Below, in pieces: positions 1 to 8,125 of a DNA stretch of 53,690 bases. The notes beneath the pieces were generated by a model. The model had not been told where the DNA came from. It saw only the letters and a program-made list of their open reading frames with translations, and did no database searches. How positions within the stretch are numbered: the stretch's first letter is position 1; each line of letters opens with the position of its first letter. The position numbers and the translations under genes are program-made. Source of the DNA: CAZPRY01 sp964589175 (GTDB lineage Bacteria; Fidelibacterota; UBA2242); NCBI GenBank assembly GCA_964589175.1, contig CAZPRY010000028.1:1-53690 (forward strand). Reading direction: 5' to 3'.

Positions 1-202
1 TGAAAGAAGATGCTAATGATGTCCCTTCAATATTATAGCTTCTGGGACAGCCCCGATACGCGTTGAGCTTCGGAGATTTTTTCCCTGAGATTCGAAAGTG
101 AAAATCATCTGCAAACCAGCAAGATGGTATTGATACGATAGAGTAAATACATGACTGGCGAAGTAATTGAAATTGTGGAAGGATAATTTATAGGAGTATC
201 AA

Positions 203-2026
203 ATGAAGAAAAGTGTGTTTCTTGTGTTGATGATAATCCTTGTATCCGGATTATTTGCCCGATTGATGGCAGCTGATTATTATGTTCGTACGGATGGTAA
301 TGACAGCAACGGCGGCTCAGCAGACGATGCAGCTCACGCCTGATTGACAATCGAATACGCGGTTAACACCGTTTCCGATCCCACTACTGCAACGATTGTC
401 ATCCACGTTTCAGCCGGGACTTACACCCTTAACAGTAATGAAGTCGGTATTGATAGAAATTTCACCAACCTGACAATTCAGGGCGCAGGCATCGGCGTGA
501 CTATTGTGCAGGCGGAATCGACCGAAGGCACCGCCACGAAGTGTGTGTTTCTGATTGGATCCGACGAAACAGTCCTTATCGAGAAGATGACTATCCGGTA
601 CGGCAGAATAGCCAACGATTTTGGCGGCGGTATCTGGATTTCTTACAGTACCTTGACACTCACAAATTGTATCATCTGTAATAACTCAGCGAGCTGGCAA
701 GGCGGGGGTATATACAACAGAGGAGGTTCACTGTCACTTGTCAACTGCACCATTAGCGGAAACTCTGTCTACGCATCAGGAGAAAGTCATGACGGCGGCG
801 GTATCTATAATTATTTGGGGACATGTTCACTAACTAACTGTACCGTAAGCGGAAATACCGCCGTTTATGATGGCGGTGGTATCTATAGCAGAACAACAAT
901 GACGCTAGCCAACTGTACCATAAGCGGAAATGATGCCGGGAACGCTGGCGGCGGCATCTATAATACAAATAATACGACACTCACCAATTGCACTGTCAGC
1001 AACAATACGGCGGCTGTCAGTAGCGGCGGCATTCGCAATGCCGGTGGCACTCTTTACATTAAAAATACGATCCTTGCCAATAATACTACTGACGGAAGTG
1101 CTGACGATTTCTATAAGAGTTCCGGAACAGTCAATAACAACGGCTATAATCTGGTGGAAATTCAGAACGGCAGTGATTTCGTTAACGGAGTCGATGGTTG
1201 TATCGCCGGCGAACAAGCCAGCCTCAATCTCAGTAGCGCCCTGGCAGATAATAGTACAATCAATGGAACTCAGACACTCAAACTAACCAGTGGCAGCGTT
1301 GCCATTAATGCCGGCACAAGTGTTCAGGGAAGCCACCCGGTAGCAACTCCAACTACGGACCAACGCGGTGCCGAACGGAGCGGGAATGTTGATATTGGCG
1401 CATACGAATATTGGGATGATGATGGCTCTCTTCCGGTTGAACTCACATATTTCACTGTCTTGTCGGGGGATGGACAGATCATTTTAAATTGGATTACCGA
1501 GAGCGAAATCGAGAATCTCGGTTTCAACATCTGCCGCAGTGCGAATAAAAATGATCAATTTCCAATAATCAATGATCAATTAATCCCGGGGGCGGGGACC
1601 ACATCCAGCCGGCACGAATATGAATACGTCGATGAGGATGCAATTAATGGTATTACCTATTGGTACAAGCTGGAGGATGTGGACTACACGGGAAACAGCA
1701 AGCTTCACGGACCGGTTTCGGCTACTCCTTACATGGATCAGGTCGCCACGCAATTCCGGCTCTACCCGGCCTGTCCAAATCCCTTTAATCCGATGACCGT
1801 GATCCGCTATGATCTTTCCGGGAACGAGTGGGTCAGTATCACTATATACGACCTTCTAGGAAATCAAATCAATACGTTGGTTGACCGGTTTCAGTCGCCC
1901 GGATCATACCGGATCGAATGGAACGGATTTAATAACCGGGGCCAGAATGTTTCGGCAGGCGTCTATTTCATCAGATTACAATCCGGCAATAATACCGCCG
2001 TTCAGAAATGCCTGGTTACCCGATGA
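203..2026 (+). CDS. Secreted right-handed beta-helix protein with T9SS-type C-terminal sorting domain, interrupted by an in-frame TGA
   Basis: Likely an exported cell-surface or extracellular protein. The ATG at 203 follows a GGAG ribosome site at 193-196 and opens a signal peptide (MKKSVFLVLMIILVSGLFAR). After 46 codons the frame meets TGA (341-343), then stays open for 560 residues to 2026. The residue lost sits in the context AHA-stop-LTIEYAV, where related beta-helix proteins normally carry an aromatic residue, so TGG to TGA is the simplest reading. The body has GGGIYN and LTNCTVSGN repeats typical of polymorphic-outer-membrane-type beta-helices. An NTILANNT segment and an SLPVELTYFT linker domain follow. 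The end is a FlgD-like/T9SS type A sorting domain (CPNPFNP, GVYFIRL). A TTG at 344 could restart translation, but it has no visible ribosome site and would lose the signal peptide. It may be a recent pseudogene or carry a sequencing error. Confidence 0.8.
341..343 (+). other. In-frame TGA inside the beta-helix gene
   Basis: This TGA lies exactly 46 codons after the ATG at 203 and in frame with the following 560 codons. The reading frame, signal peptide upstream and beta-helix downstream fit one ancestral gene. TGA is a normal terminator elsewhere in the window (for example 30089-30091 and 31048-31050, each abutting the next start codon), so genome-wide recoding is unlikely. Confidence 0.85.
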
Positions 2027-2042
2027 CCATCACCGGGCATAT
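2004..2042 (+). repeat. Direct repeat copy 1: 3' end of the sorting-domain gene
   Basis: This 39-bp segment covers the last codons (KCLVTR-stop) of the beta-helix gene and 16 bases beyond. It matches 2666-2704 at 35 of 39 positions by eye, and the similarity runs past the stop codon. Confidence 0.8.
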
Positions 2043-2198
2043 CCAAAGTTTCTGATACTGGTTACAATGCTCTGCGCCGTAACCGACTTGTCTTTCAGCA
2101 GCAAGAAGCAACAAATCCATCGCGGTGCTGAGCAGCGAGACGAGGATGGCCGGATATTTTTTCCTTTCCCTGAGCTTTTCCGACGGAAAAATCACTTC

Positions 2199-2450
2199 GG
2201 GGAGAGTTTCCCCGACTTCGGGGGAGAATTCCCCAAACATGGGGAAGGTTTCCCCGGACACGGGGGGGGGTCGCCCAAACTTGGGGGAATGTTCCCCGAA
2301 CGTGGGCAAGGGTTCCCCAAACTTGGGGAAGATTCCCCCGGACATGGGGGAGGTCCGCCCAACTTCGGGAGAAAGTTCCCCAAACAAGGGCAAAGGTCCC
2401 CCGAACCTGGGGGAAAGCCGCCCAAACTTGGGGCAATGTCCCTTGAGCAA
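2199..2450. repeat. Twelve tandem 21-bp units, GGGG-N7-CCCC-N6
   Basis: The units begin at 2199, 2220, 2241, 2262, 2283, 2304, 2325, 2346, 2367, 2388, 2409 and 2430, each exactly 21 bp. The consensus is a G-run of three to five, a variable heptamer, a C-run of three to four, then six bases such as AAACTT. Each unit is an imperfect inverted repeat, so the array could form a row of small hairpins on either strand. The regularly spaced G-runs also suggest quadruplex potential, including nine G in a row at 2262-2270. There are no unique spacers, so it is not a CRISPR array. Whether it is translated is unknown; the plus-strand reading in one frame gives heptads like FPKLGED. Confidence 0.9.
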
Positions 2451-2665
2451 AAAACGCCTGATTCCGTACTTGGGTGGAGATCCGTCAATCAGTTTGGTAC
2501 GCAAAATTCCATCGGGGATGAATCTAACTTGTTGGGGCAGTGTTCGGACGATTTCTCCCTGCATAAAAATCATTGACAAAGTTACCAAGCCAGGAGGATG
2601 CCGGTTTGGAAGGAACCCTGAAATGTCGAAAAGATCTTATGCAGAAGTTGTCAGCGGCAGCAAGT

Positions 2666-2704
2666 AGAAATGCCTGCTTAGCCGATGACCATCACCTGGC
2701 ATGT
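2666..2704 (+). repeat. Direct repeat copy 2: relic of a T9SS-gene 3' end
   Basis: This second copy reads KCLLSR-stop in the same relative frame as copy 1. A TAG replaces the preceding CAG (Gln) codon, so it is not part of an open gene. It marks the downstream edge of the repeat-bearing stretch and suggests duplication and decay of a neighbouring surface-protein gene. Confidence 0.7.
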
Positions 2705-2765
2705 GTAAAAGCTTTCGATCTTTGAAGTAAAGTAGTTCCTGAAGTATTGGAGGATAGAGGATTTC

Positions 2766-3746
2766 CTACCAGAGCGGGTAATGGCAGCGAATCCGCCCAC
2801 CATGCACGGCGGCCTGATCGGCCGGTTCCAGTTCGGCGCATTTGGGCTGCGCGTAGCGGCAACGCGGATGAAAAGGACATCCCGAAGGCAAGGCCTCGAT
2901 TGAGGGAATCTCTCCCGGAATTCCATCCGGCAATTTATCCCCTTCCAGGCCGTCGGCGATTGACAGTAAGGCCTGGGAATAGGGATGCGAAGGCTTATCA
3001 AAGAGATCGGCGGTCTTGCCTTGTTCCATGATCCGGCCCGCATACATCACGATCATCCAATCGGAATTGGCGGCGGCCAGCTGCAGGTTATGCAGCACCA
3101 GAACGACGGTCATTTGCCGCTCTTTGGTGAGTTTTACAAGCGTCCGGATAATCTGGTTGGTCGTGATTATATCCAGAGCCGAAAACGGCTCATCGGCGAT
3201 AAGCAGCGACGGCGATCCGGCCAGCGCCAGCGCCAGGGCGACCCGTTGCGCCATCCCGCCCGACAATTCATGCGGATAAGACCGGTACACTTTCGATGGG
3301 TCTTCCAGCCCCGAAAGATGCAGCAATTGCAGCGCCCTGGTCCGGGCTTCTTTGCGCTGCCGGCGAACATGCGGCGGAAAGATGTCCAGTATCTGCGTTC
3401 CGCAACGCAGCACCGGATTTAATGAAGCCATAGATTCCTGGAAGAGAAAACCGATCTGCCGGCCGCGTACTTTTTCCATTTCCTTTTCCGTGAAATTGAG
3501 AATGTTATCGACCTTGATCCCCGGCATTTGATATACGATCCGGCCTTCAACCTGCGCGTCTTCCGGCCAGAGTCCGAGCAGGGATCGACAAAGCATGCTT
3601 TTGCCGCTGCCCGATTCTCCCACAATCGCCAAAGATTCGCCCGATTTAACTTCGAAATGGATATCTTTCAAAATCGCCGGCGTCGCCCACCGCTGCGGCA
3701 GCCGCAGTTCAAAATCAGATACTTCCAGGAGTGAAGTTTTATTCAT
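2766..3746 (-). CDS. Peptide ABC transporter ATP-binding protein (OppD/DppD-like)
   Basis: Cytoplasmic ATPase of a peptide/nickel-type importer and the last gene of a five-gene minus-strand operon. The 326 residues show Walker A GESGSGKS (about residue 40), a Q-loop FLFQES, signature LSGGMAQR, Walker B LLIADEP, D-loop SALD and an H-loop histidine in LVLHNL. The C-terminus carries the oligopeptide-transporter extension with HPYSQALL and the Cys-rich CPFHPRCRYAQPKC motif typical of OppD/OppF proteins. The ATG overlaps the stop of the preceding ATPase by four bases. Substrate cannot be told from sequence; peptides are the family default. Confidence 0.93.
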   Translation of the reverse strand: MNKTSLLEVSDFELRLPQRWATPAILKDIHFEVKSGESLAIVGESGSGKSMLCRSLLGLWPEDAQVEGRIVYQMPGIKVDNILNFTEKEMEKVRGRQIGFLFQESMASLNPVLRCGTQILDIFPPHVRRQRKEARTRALQLLHLSGLEDPSKVYRSYPHELSGGMAQRVALALALAGSPSLLIADEPFSALDIITTNQIIRTLVKLTKERQMTVVLVLHNLQLAAANSDWMIVMYAGRIMEQGKTADLFDKPSHPYSQALLSIADGLEGDKLPDGIPGEIPSIEALPSGCPFHPRCRYAQPKCAELEPADQAAVHGGRIRCHYPLW

Positions 3747-4540
3747 GTCGATTCCGGGAATTCGGTTGCCTTTCTCTTGAGTAGCAATTGCGTATACGGA
3801 TGGACGGGTCTCAGGAAGATATCGATACAGTTGCCCGTCTCAACAATCTCGCCGCTTTTCATGATGGCGATGCGGTCCGCCAGAAATTTTACCAGGTGCA
3901 GGTCATGCGAAATCAGCAGATAGCTGCATCCGAAAGTCGTTTTGATGTTCCGCAGCAATTGAATCAGGTTGATCTGGATCGACGCATCCTGGGCGGAAAA
4001 CGGTTCGTCCAGAACCAGGAGTTCGGGGCGCGGAGCTAATGCGCGCGCCAGCGCGACGCGTTGCTTCTGCCCGCCGCTCAGTTGGTGGGAATAGCGTCGA
4101 TAAATCCGGTCATCCAGGCCGACCGCGTCAAATAACTCAGCGATTCGCTTTCTGCGGCTTACCCGATCATGCAGCGGCCACAGGCTGTCTTCCATCATCG
4201 CGCCGACGGTCATGCGCGGATTCAGGGTATTGGCCGAATCCTGGAAAACCGGCTGAACGGATCGACGATATTTTTGCATCTGCGAACCGGCGAGACTGCG
4301 AATATCCATCGCATCGTAAAATATCGATCCCTGGGCGGGTTCCGTAAAACCGAGCAGCGCCATCGCGACGGAAGTCTTGCCGCTGCCCGACTCCCCAACC
4401 AGCGCCAATGTCTCGCCTTTGAAAATCTCGAAAGAAACCGCGCGCACGGCCTCGAATACAGATCTTTTTCGGAAGCCAGGCCCGTCCTTTGGTCGGTAGC
4501 GGATCGTAAGATCTCTGATTTCGACGAGTTTAGCCTTCAT
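3743..4540 (-). CDS. Peptide ABC transporter ATP-binding protein (OppF/DppF-like, short)
   Basis: Second cytoplasmic ATPase of the importer, expected to pair with the 2766-3746 product. The 265 residues carry Walker A GESGSGKT, signature LSGGQKQR, Walker B LLVLDEP and an H-loop in LISHDLHL. It ends soon after the HPYTQLLL segment and lacks the Cys-rich tail of its partner, so it is shorter than usual OppF proteins (about 320 residues). Four-base overlaps with the genes on both sides imply translational coupling. Confidence 0.93.
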   Translation of the reverse strand: MKAKLVEIRDLTIRYRPKDGPGFRKRSVFEAVRAVSFEIFKGETLALVGESGSGKTSVAMALLGFTEPAQGSIFYDAMDIRSLAGSQMQKYRRSVQPVFQDSANTLNPRMTVGAMMEDSLWPLHDRVSRRKRIAELFDAVGLDDRIYRRYSHQLSGGQKQRVALARALAPRPELLVLDEPFSAQDASIQINLIQLLRNIKTTFGCSYLLISHDLHLVKFLADRIAIMKSGEIVETGNCIDIFLRPVHPYTQLLLKRKATEFPEST

Positions 4541-5376
4541 TTTTCAGCCTGCTGTCCGCGTGTTTTGGGATCAAGATAATTGCGCAGTCCATCGCCCAGC
4601 AGGTGAAATCCGAGGACGGTAACGACGATCATGATTCCGGCAAAAGTCGAAAGCCACCAGGCCGCGACGGGATATTGCCGGCCCTGGTTCAGGATGGTTC
4701 CCCAGCTGGCTTCGGGTGGCTGAATCCCCAGACCCAGGAAGCTCAGGCTGGATTCCACAATCAGCATCGAGGCAATCAACATGGCCGCCGCGACAATCAC
4801 GGGGCCGATCACGTTCGGTAAAATGTATTTACGAACGATTTTTGCGTTCGATAAACCCAGCGCCTGCGCGGCCTTGACATAGAGCATTTCGCGGACAACC
4901 CTGACCTGGCCGCGCACGATGCGGGCTATTTCCATCCACGAAAAAAGCGCCAGCACGATTACGATGAACCAGATCGACGGGTAGCCGAAACCCAGCGCCA
5001 GCAGCAGGATGAACAGGCGCGGAAATCCCAGCAGCACATCGACGATGCGCATTAGAATTCTATCGACAATTCCGCCGGAGAAGCCGGCGATTAAACCGAT
5101 CAGCAGCCCGGATAAAACCGCGATGGTGGACGCCAGCATGGCCACGGCCAGTGAAGAACGCGTACCGTAAATCAGCCGGCTAAGCACATCGCGGCCATAG
5201 AGATCGGTACCCAGCAAATGAGCGGCGTTCGGCGGCTGCAGGATGTTATCCAGGTTCTGCAGATACGGATCGCGGGGCGTCAGCAGCGGCGCAAAAACGG
5301 CGCAAAGCAGGACGAGCGCAACGATTGCCGCGCCGATCCTTAGTGAAGGATTCCGCCGTGCCTGCAAAAAATTCAA
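4537..5376 (-). CDS. Peptide ABC transporter permease (OppC/DppC-like)
   Basis: Inner-membrane permease of the importer, 279 residues. It has an N-terminal helix (RIGAAIVALVLLCAVFAPLL), the TPRDPYLQNL segment and the LLGTDLYGRDVLSRLIYGTR motif characteristic of OppC-type subunits. Later come several hydrophobic helices and an EAA-type coupling loop around GLSNAKIVRKYILPN, which contacts the ATPases. It starts two bases after the stop of the other permease and overlaps the downstream ATPase by four bases. Confidence 0.94.
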   Translation of the reverse strand: MNFLQARRNPSLRIGAAIVALVLLCAVFAPLLTPRDPYLQNLDNILQPPNAAHLLGTDLYGRDVLSRLIYGTRSSLAVAMLASTIAVLSGLLIGLIAGFSGGIVDRILMRIVDVLLGFPRLFILLLALGFGYPSIWFIVIVLALFSWMEIARIVRGQVRVVREMLYVKAAQALGLSNAKIVRKYILPNVIGPVIVAAAMLIASMLIVESSLSFLGLGIQPPEASWGTILNQGRQYPVAAWWLSTFAGIMIVVTVLGFHLLGDGLRNYLDPKTRGQQAEK

Positions 5377-5378
5377 TT

Positions 5379-6347
5379 TTACTCCAACCGTATGCGCGGA
5401 TCCACCAGCGCATAGCCGATGTCCGCCAGAAAATTGCCCGCAATAACCGCAATGAACGCCAGGGTGCTGGCCGCCATGATTACGGGATAATCACGCCCCA
5501 GGACCGCCTCCACCATAACCCGGCCCATACCGGGCAGGGAAAAGATCGTTTCGATGACAATTACTCCGCTAAGCAACTCGGGGATGATCAGTCCCAGAAG
5601 GCTGACGAGCGGAATCGAGGCGTTTTTCAAGCCGTACTTCCAGATGATTTTTCGACGCGGCACGCCCCGCGCGCGGGCCGCCAGAAGATAGTCGGCATTC
5701 AGGGCTTCAATCATACTCGTGCGCGTATAGCGGTGAAATATCGCCGCCAGGGTCAGCCCCAGAGTCAGCACCGGCAGGAACAGGTGGCGCACGTAATCCC
5801 AGATTTGTCCCGCCGCCCCCAACTGACTATGAAAAACCGACTTGAGCTGCGAGGCCGGCAGCCAGTCCAGTTTTATCGCAAAGATACTCAGGAGCATTAA
5901 TCCGATCCAGAAACCGGGCATGGAGTAGAAAAACAGCACAACGGTCGTAATTACGCGATCGATGCCGCGATCGTGGTAGAGGGCCGATACCACCCCCAGA
6001 GCGAGCCCCAGCACCCAGCCTAAAAGCAGGGCCAATCCGGTCAAAAGCAAGGTCGCCGGAAAGACGTCGCGGATGAGCCGGGCGGCCGGGCGGCCGCTGT
6101 GAAAAGAATTGCCGAAATCAAAATGCAGGACCACCCTTTCCAGCCATTTCAGGTATTGCACGAAAACCGGTTGATCCAATCCGAATCGCTCAACGATCAC
6201 TTCCTGCGCCTGCACGTTGGTTGTTGAAGTCACAAAAAGGGCTACCGGATCTCCCGGCGCCCAGTGTATAATGAAAAAAGTGAGAGTAAGTCCGATGAAA
6301 ATAAGTGGAATTGCGCCAAGCAGCCGCTTCCCTGCGTAGGCAAGCAT
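5379..6347 (-). CDS. Peptide ABC transporter permease (OppB/DppB-like)
   Basis: Second inner-membrane permease, 322 residues from the ATG at 6347. That start (MLAYAGKRLLGAIPLIF) gives the usual OppB N-terminal helix and the FIIHWAPGDPV motif, and sits four bases after the stop of the binding-protein gene. An earlier in-frame ATG at 6416 would add 23 unconserved residues overlapping the upstream gene. The EAA loop is near RARGVPRRKIIWKYGLKNA. A run of ten G (6356-6365) lies just upstream and may serve as the ribosome site. Confidence 0.93.
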   Translation of the reverse strand: MLAYAGKRLLGAIPLIFIGLTLTFFIIHWAPGDPVALFVTSTTNVQAQEVIVERFGLDQPVFVQYLKWLERVVLHFDFGNSFHSGRPAARLIRDVFPATLLLTGLALLLGWVLGLALGVVSALYHDRGIDRVITTVVLFFYSMPGFWIGLMLLSIFAIKLDWLPASQLKSVFHSQLGAAGQIWDYVRHLFLPVLTLGLTLAAIFHRYTRTSMIEALNADYLLAARARGVPRRKIIWKYGLKNASIPLVSLLGLIIPELLSGVIVIETIFSLPGMGRVMVEAVLGRDYPVIMAASTLAFIAVIAGNFLADIGYALVDPRIRLE

Positions 6348-6351
6348 ACTG

Positions 6352-8091
6352 CTAGCCCCCCCCCCATTTGTCGGTTTCCGTACGTTCTTCCAGGGGAATC
6401 CACCAATCTTCGACATTGATCAGCGAGCCGCGTTTGTCGAATACGGTTCCGCGGAAACGGCTATGAATTCCCGAACATTCCAGGCGATAGTATAGCCAGG
6501 TATAAGGCAAATCCGTAGAGAGTTGCTGCGCAATTTTATCCCAGTACTTTTGGGCCATTTTATCGCTTGCGGCCTCTTTGGCCAGCGTCTCGTAGATATC
6601 GTACCTCTGAGAAAAATATCCCGTAAAATGAAAGGGCAGTTGGATCGTGGAACTGTGAAAGAGCGGCGCCAGGTCCATTTTAAGCCCCACTACCCAGCCG
6701 AACAGGATCGCGTCGAAATCTTTGTCGGGCAGCAAACGGCTGAACAGCAGACCGGGCTCTACCACCCGCGGCCGCATCTCGATCCTGACCTGCCTGAGCT
6801 GATCCTGGATAATCGTCAGTGCCTGTTCCCGCCGGGCATTGCCGCTGTTAGTCAGCATTTCAAAACTGAACTTGACGCCGTTTTTGTCCAGAACGCCATC
6901 GCTGTCGCTGTCTGTCCAGCCTTCCTCCCTGAGGTATCTCAGGGCCCGTTCCGGATCGTACGGCCATTGCTGATTGGCCTTTTCATCGTACGCCCATAGA
7001 ATCGGTGGAACAGGCCCGTGCATCGGGATTGCCATCCCGTGGTTGACCACCTCAGCGATCTTTTCCCGGTCGATCGCCATCGTTAACGCCGTTCGGACTT
7101 TCCGGCTACCGAAAAGGGGATGCGGTCTCAATTGCTGTTGGAGTTGATCCACGCTGTATTCGGTGCCTCGCTGGAGTTTTTTATAGGAGTCTTTATGATA
7201 CAGATTCCACCCGATGAAGTCATAATTCCGACCCAGGTACTGAATCGGGCGAATCCGGGTTCGGCCGGCCTTGTTATCCTGAACCAGACGCAAATAATCC
7301 AGCGGCGCAATGCCGGAAATGAAGTCGACATCGCCGCTGAGCAATTGCCGGAACAGATTGCTGTTGTCGAGCACAATTTTGAAAACAACGCGGTCCAGGT
7401 ACGGTTTGCCTTCCATAAAATAGTCAGCGAAACGCGTAAGTATGATCGATTGCTGCGTTTCCCAGGCCTCAAAGCGAAAGGGCCCCGTCCCAACCGGACT
7501 GCGGCTGAAATCCAGGGCTTGCATGCGGGCCGGCGGAAGCGTCTCCAGGATGTGCGCCGGAACGATAAAACCCTCAACCGCATCCATCAGCATCGCGGGA
7601 TACTTACGTGTAAAGGTGAAAATTGCCGTACTGTCATCGAAAGCCGTGACCTCGCGAATGAATTCCTTGTAGGCCACGCCGTCCCAGGCGATCTCCCGAT
7701 TAACCTGCATGCGATAGCTAAAACGCACATCCCGGGCGCTAAAAGACGTACCGTCATGCCAGCGCACATCGGTACGCAGATGGAATAAGATCGAAAGGCT
7801 ATCCGGCGACCATTCCCAGGATTTCGCCAGTCGCGGCGTGAAACTATGCAGATTTTCCTGAAAGTCAGCCAGCCGGCTGAAGACCAGGGACATGATCTCG
7901 TTGGCGTGGACCGATAGGGCGAAAAGCGGATTTAATCCATCCGGTTCACCGTTCAATCCGACGATCAATGTTCCGCCGGCAGGGATCGTTTCGGGAGTGC
8001 TTTCCTGCGGAAGCGGTTTGTCTCTCTCGCGGTTGCCGCAGCCCGTCCCCCAAACGAGAAATAGCAAAATCAGGAGAGTGACTCTTCTCAT
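6352..8091 (-). CDS. Peptide ABC transporter substrate-binding lipoprotein (SBP family 5)
   Basis: Extracytoplasmic binding protein that delivers substrate to the permeases; first transporter gene of the operon. The 579 residues start with a lipoprotein-type signal (LLILLFLVWGTGC, Cys at about 18). The family-5 signature follows: GLNGEPDGLNPLF, SWEWSPDSLSILFHLR, DVRWHDGTSFSARDV and SPVGTGPFRFEAW. It begins 34 bp after the histidine kinase stop, so it might share the kinase transcript. The C-terminal codons are encoded by a ten-G tract, which makes the last residues WGGG unusual. Confidence 0.92.
   Translation of the reverse strand: MRRVTLLILLFLVWGTGCGNRERDKPLPQESTPETIPAGGTLIVGLNGEPDGLNPLFALSVHANEIMSLVFSRLADFQENLHSFTPRLAKSWEWSPDSLSILFHLRTDVRWHDGTSFSARDVRFSYRMQVNREIAWDGVAYKEFIREVTAFDDSTAIFTFTRKYPAMLMDAVEGFIVPAHILETLPPARMQALDFSRSPVGTGPFRFEAWETQQSIILTRFADYFMEGKPYLDRVVFKIVLDNSNLFRQLLSGDVDFISGIAPLDYLRLVQDNKAGRTRIRPIQYLGRNYDFIGWNLYHKDSYKKLQRGTEYSVDQLQQQLRPHPLFGSRKVRTALTMAIDREKIAEVVNHGMAIPMHGPVPPILWAYDEKANQQWPYDPERALRYLREEGWTDSDSDGVLDKNGVKFSFEMLTNSGNARREQALTIIQDQLRQVRIEMRPRVVEPGLLFSRLLPDKDFDAILFGWVVGLKMDLAPLFHSSTIQLPFHFTGYFSQRYDIYETLAKEAASDKMAQKYWDKIAQQLSTDLPYTWLYYRLECSGIHSRFRGTVFDKRGSLINVEDWWIPLEERTETDKWGGG
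6356..6365 (-). other. Ten-G homopolymer at the binding-protein/permease junction
   Basis: On the minus strand ten consecutive G encode the last glycines of the binding protein and end one base before its TAG. The permease ATG is eight bases beyond the tract, so it may double as a ribosome-binding site. Slippage here would change the reading frame at the gene junction. Confidence 0.7.
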
Positions 8092-8125
8092 TCTAGGCTG
8101 ACCACCGTTGTTTTCCCAACCCGGG

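Larger units (their letters stand above)
2027..2765. other. Gene-free stretch with tandem repeats and a T9SS 3'-end relic
   Basis: No convincing gene is seen between the beta-helix stop and the end of the transporter operon. Several frames on both strands stay open, but only because the central repeat has a 21-bp (seven-codon) period without stops; the predicted products are low-complexity Gly/Pro/Phe heptads. The interval holds the twelve-unit repeat (2199-2450). Near its far edge is a second copy of the 3' end of a sorting-domain gene (2666-2704), preceded by a TAG where the first copy has CAG. The stretch may be the remains of a duplicated surface-protein locus. Confidence 0.6.

Noticed and set aside
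341..343. UGA reassigned to tryptophan in this genome
   Set aside because: TGA ends several genes exactly at the next gene's start (30089-30091, 31048-31050), so it is read as stop.
2199..2450. CRISPR-like array
   Set aside because: Units abut without unique spacers and vary internally; no cas genes are present in the window.
1881..2667. Protein-coding genes across the 21-bp repeat on either strand
   Set aside because: Open frames arise from a stop-free repeat whose length is a multiple of three; they overlap each other, have no ribosome sites and no recognisable domain.
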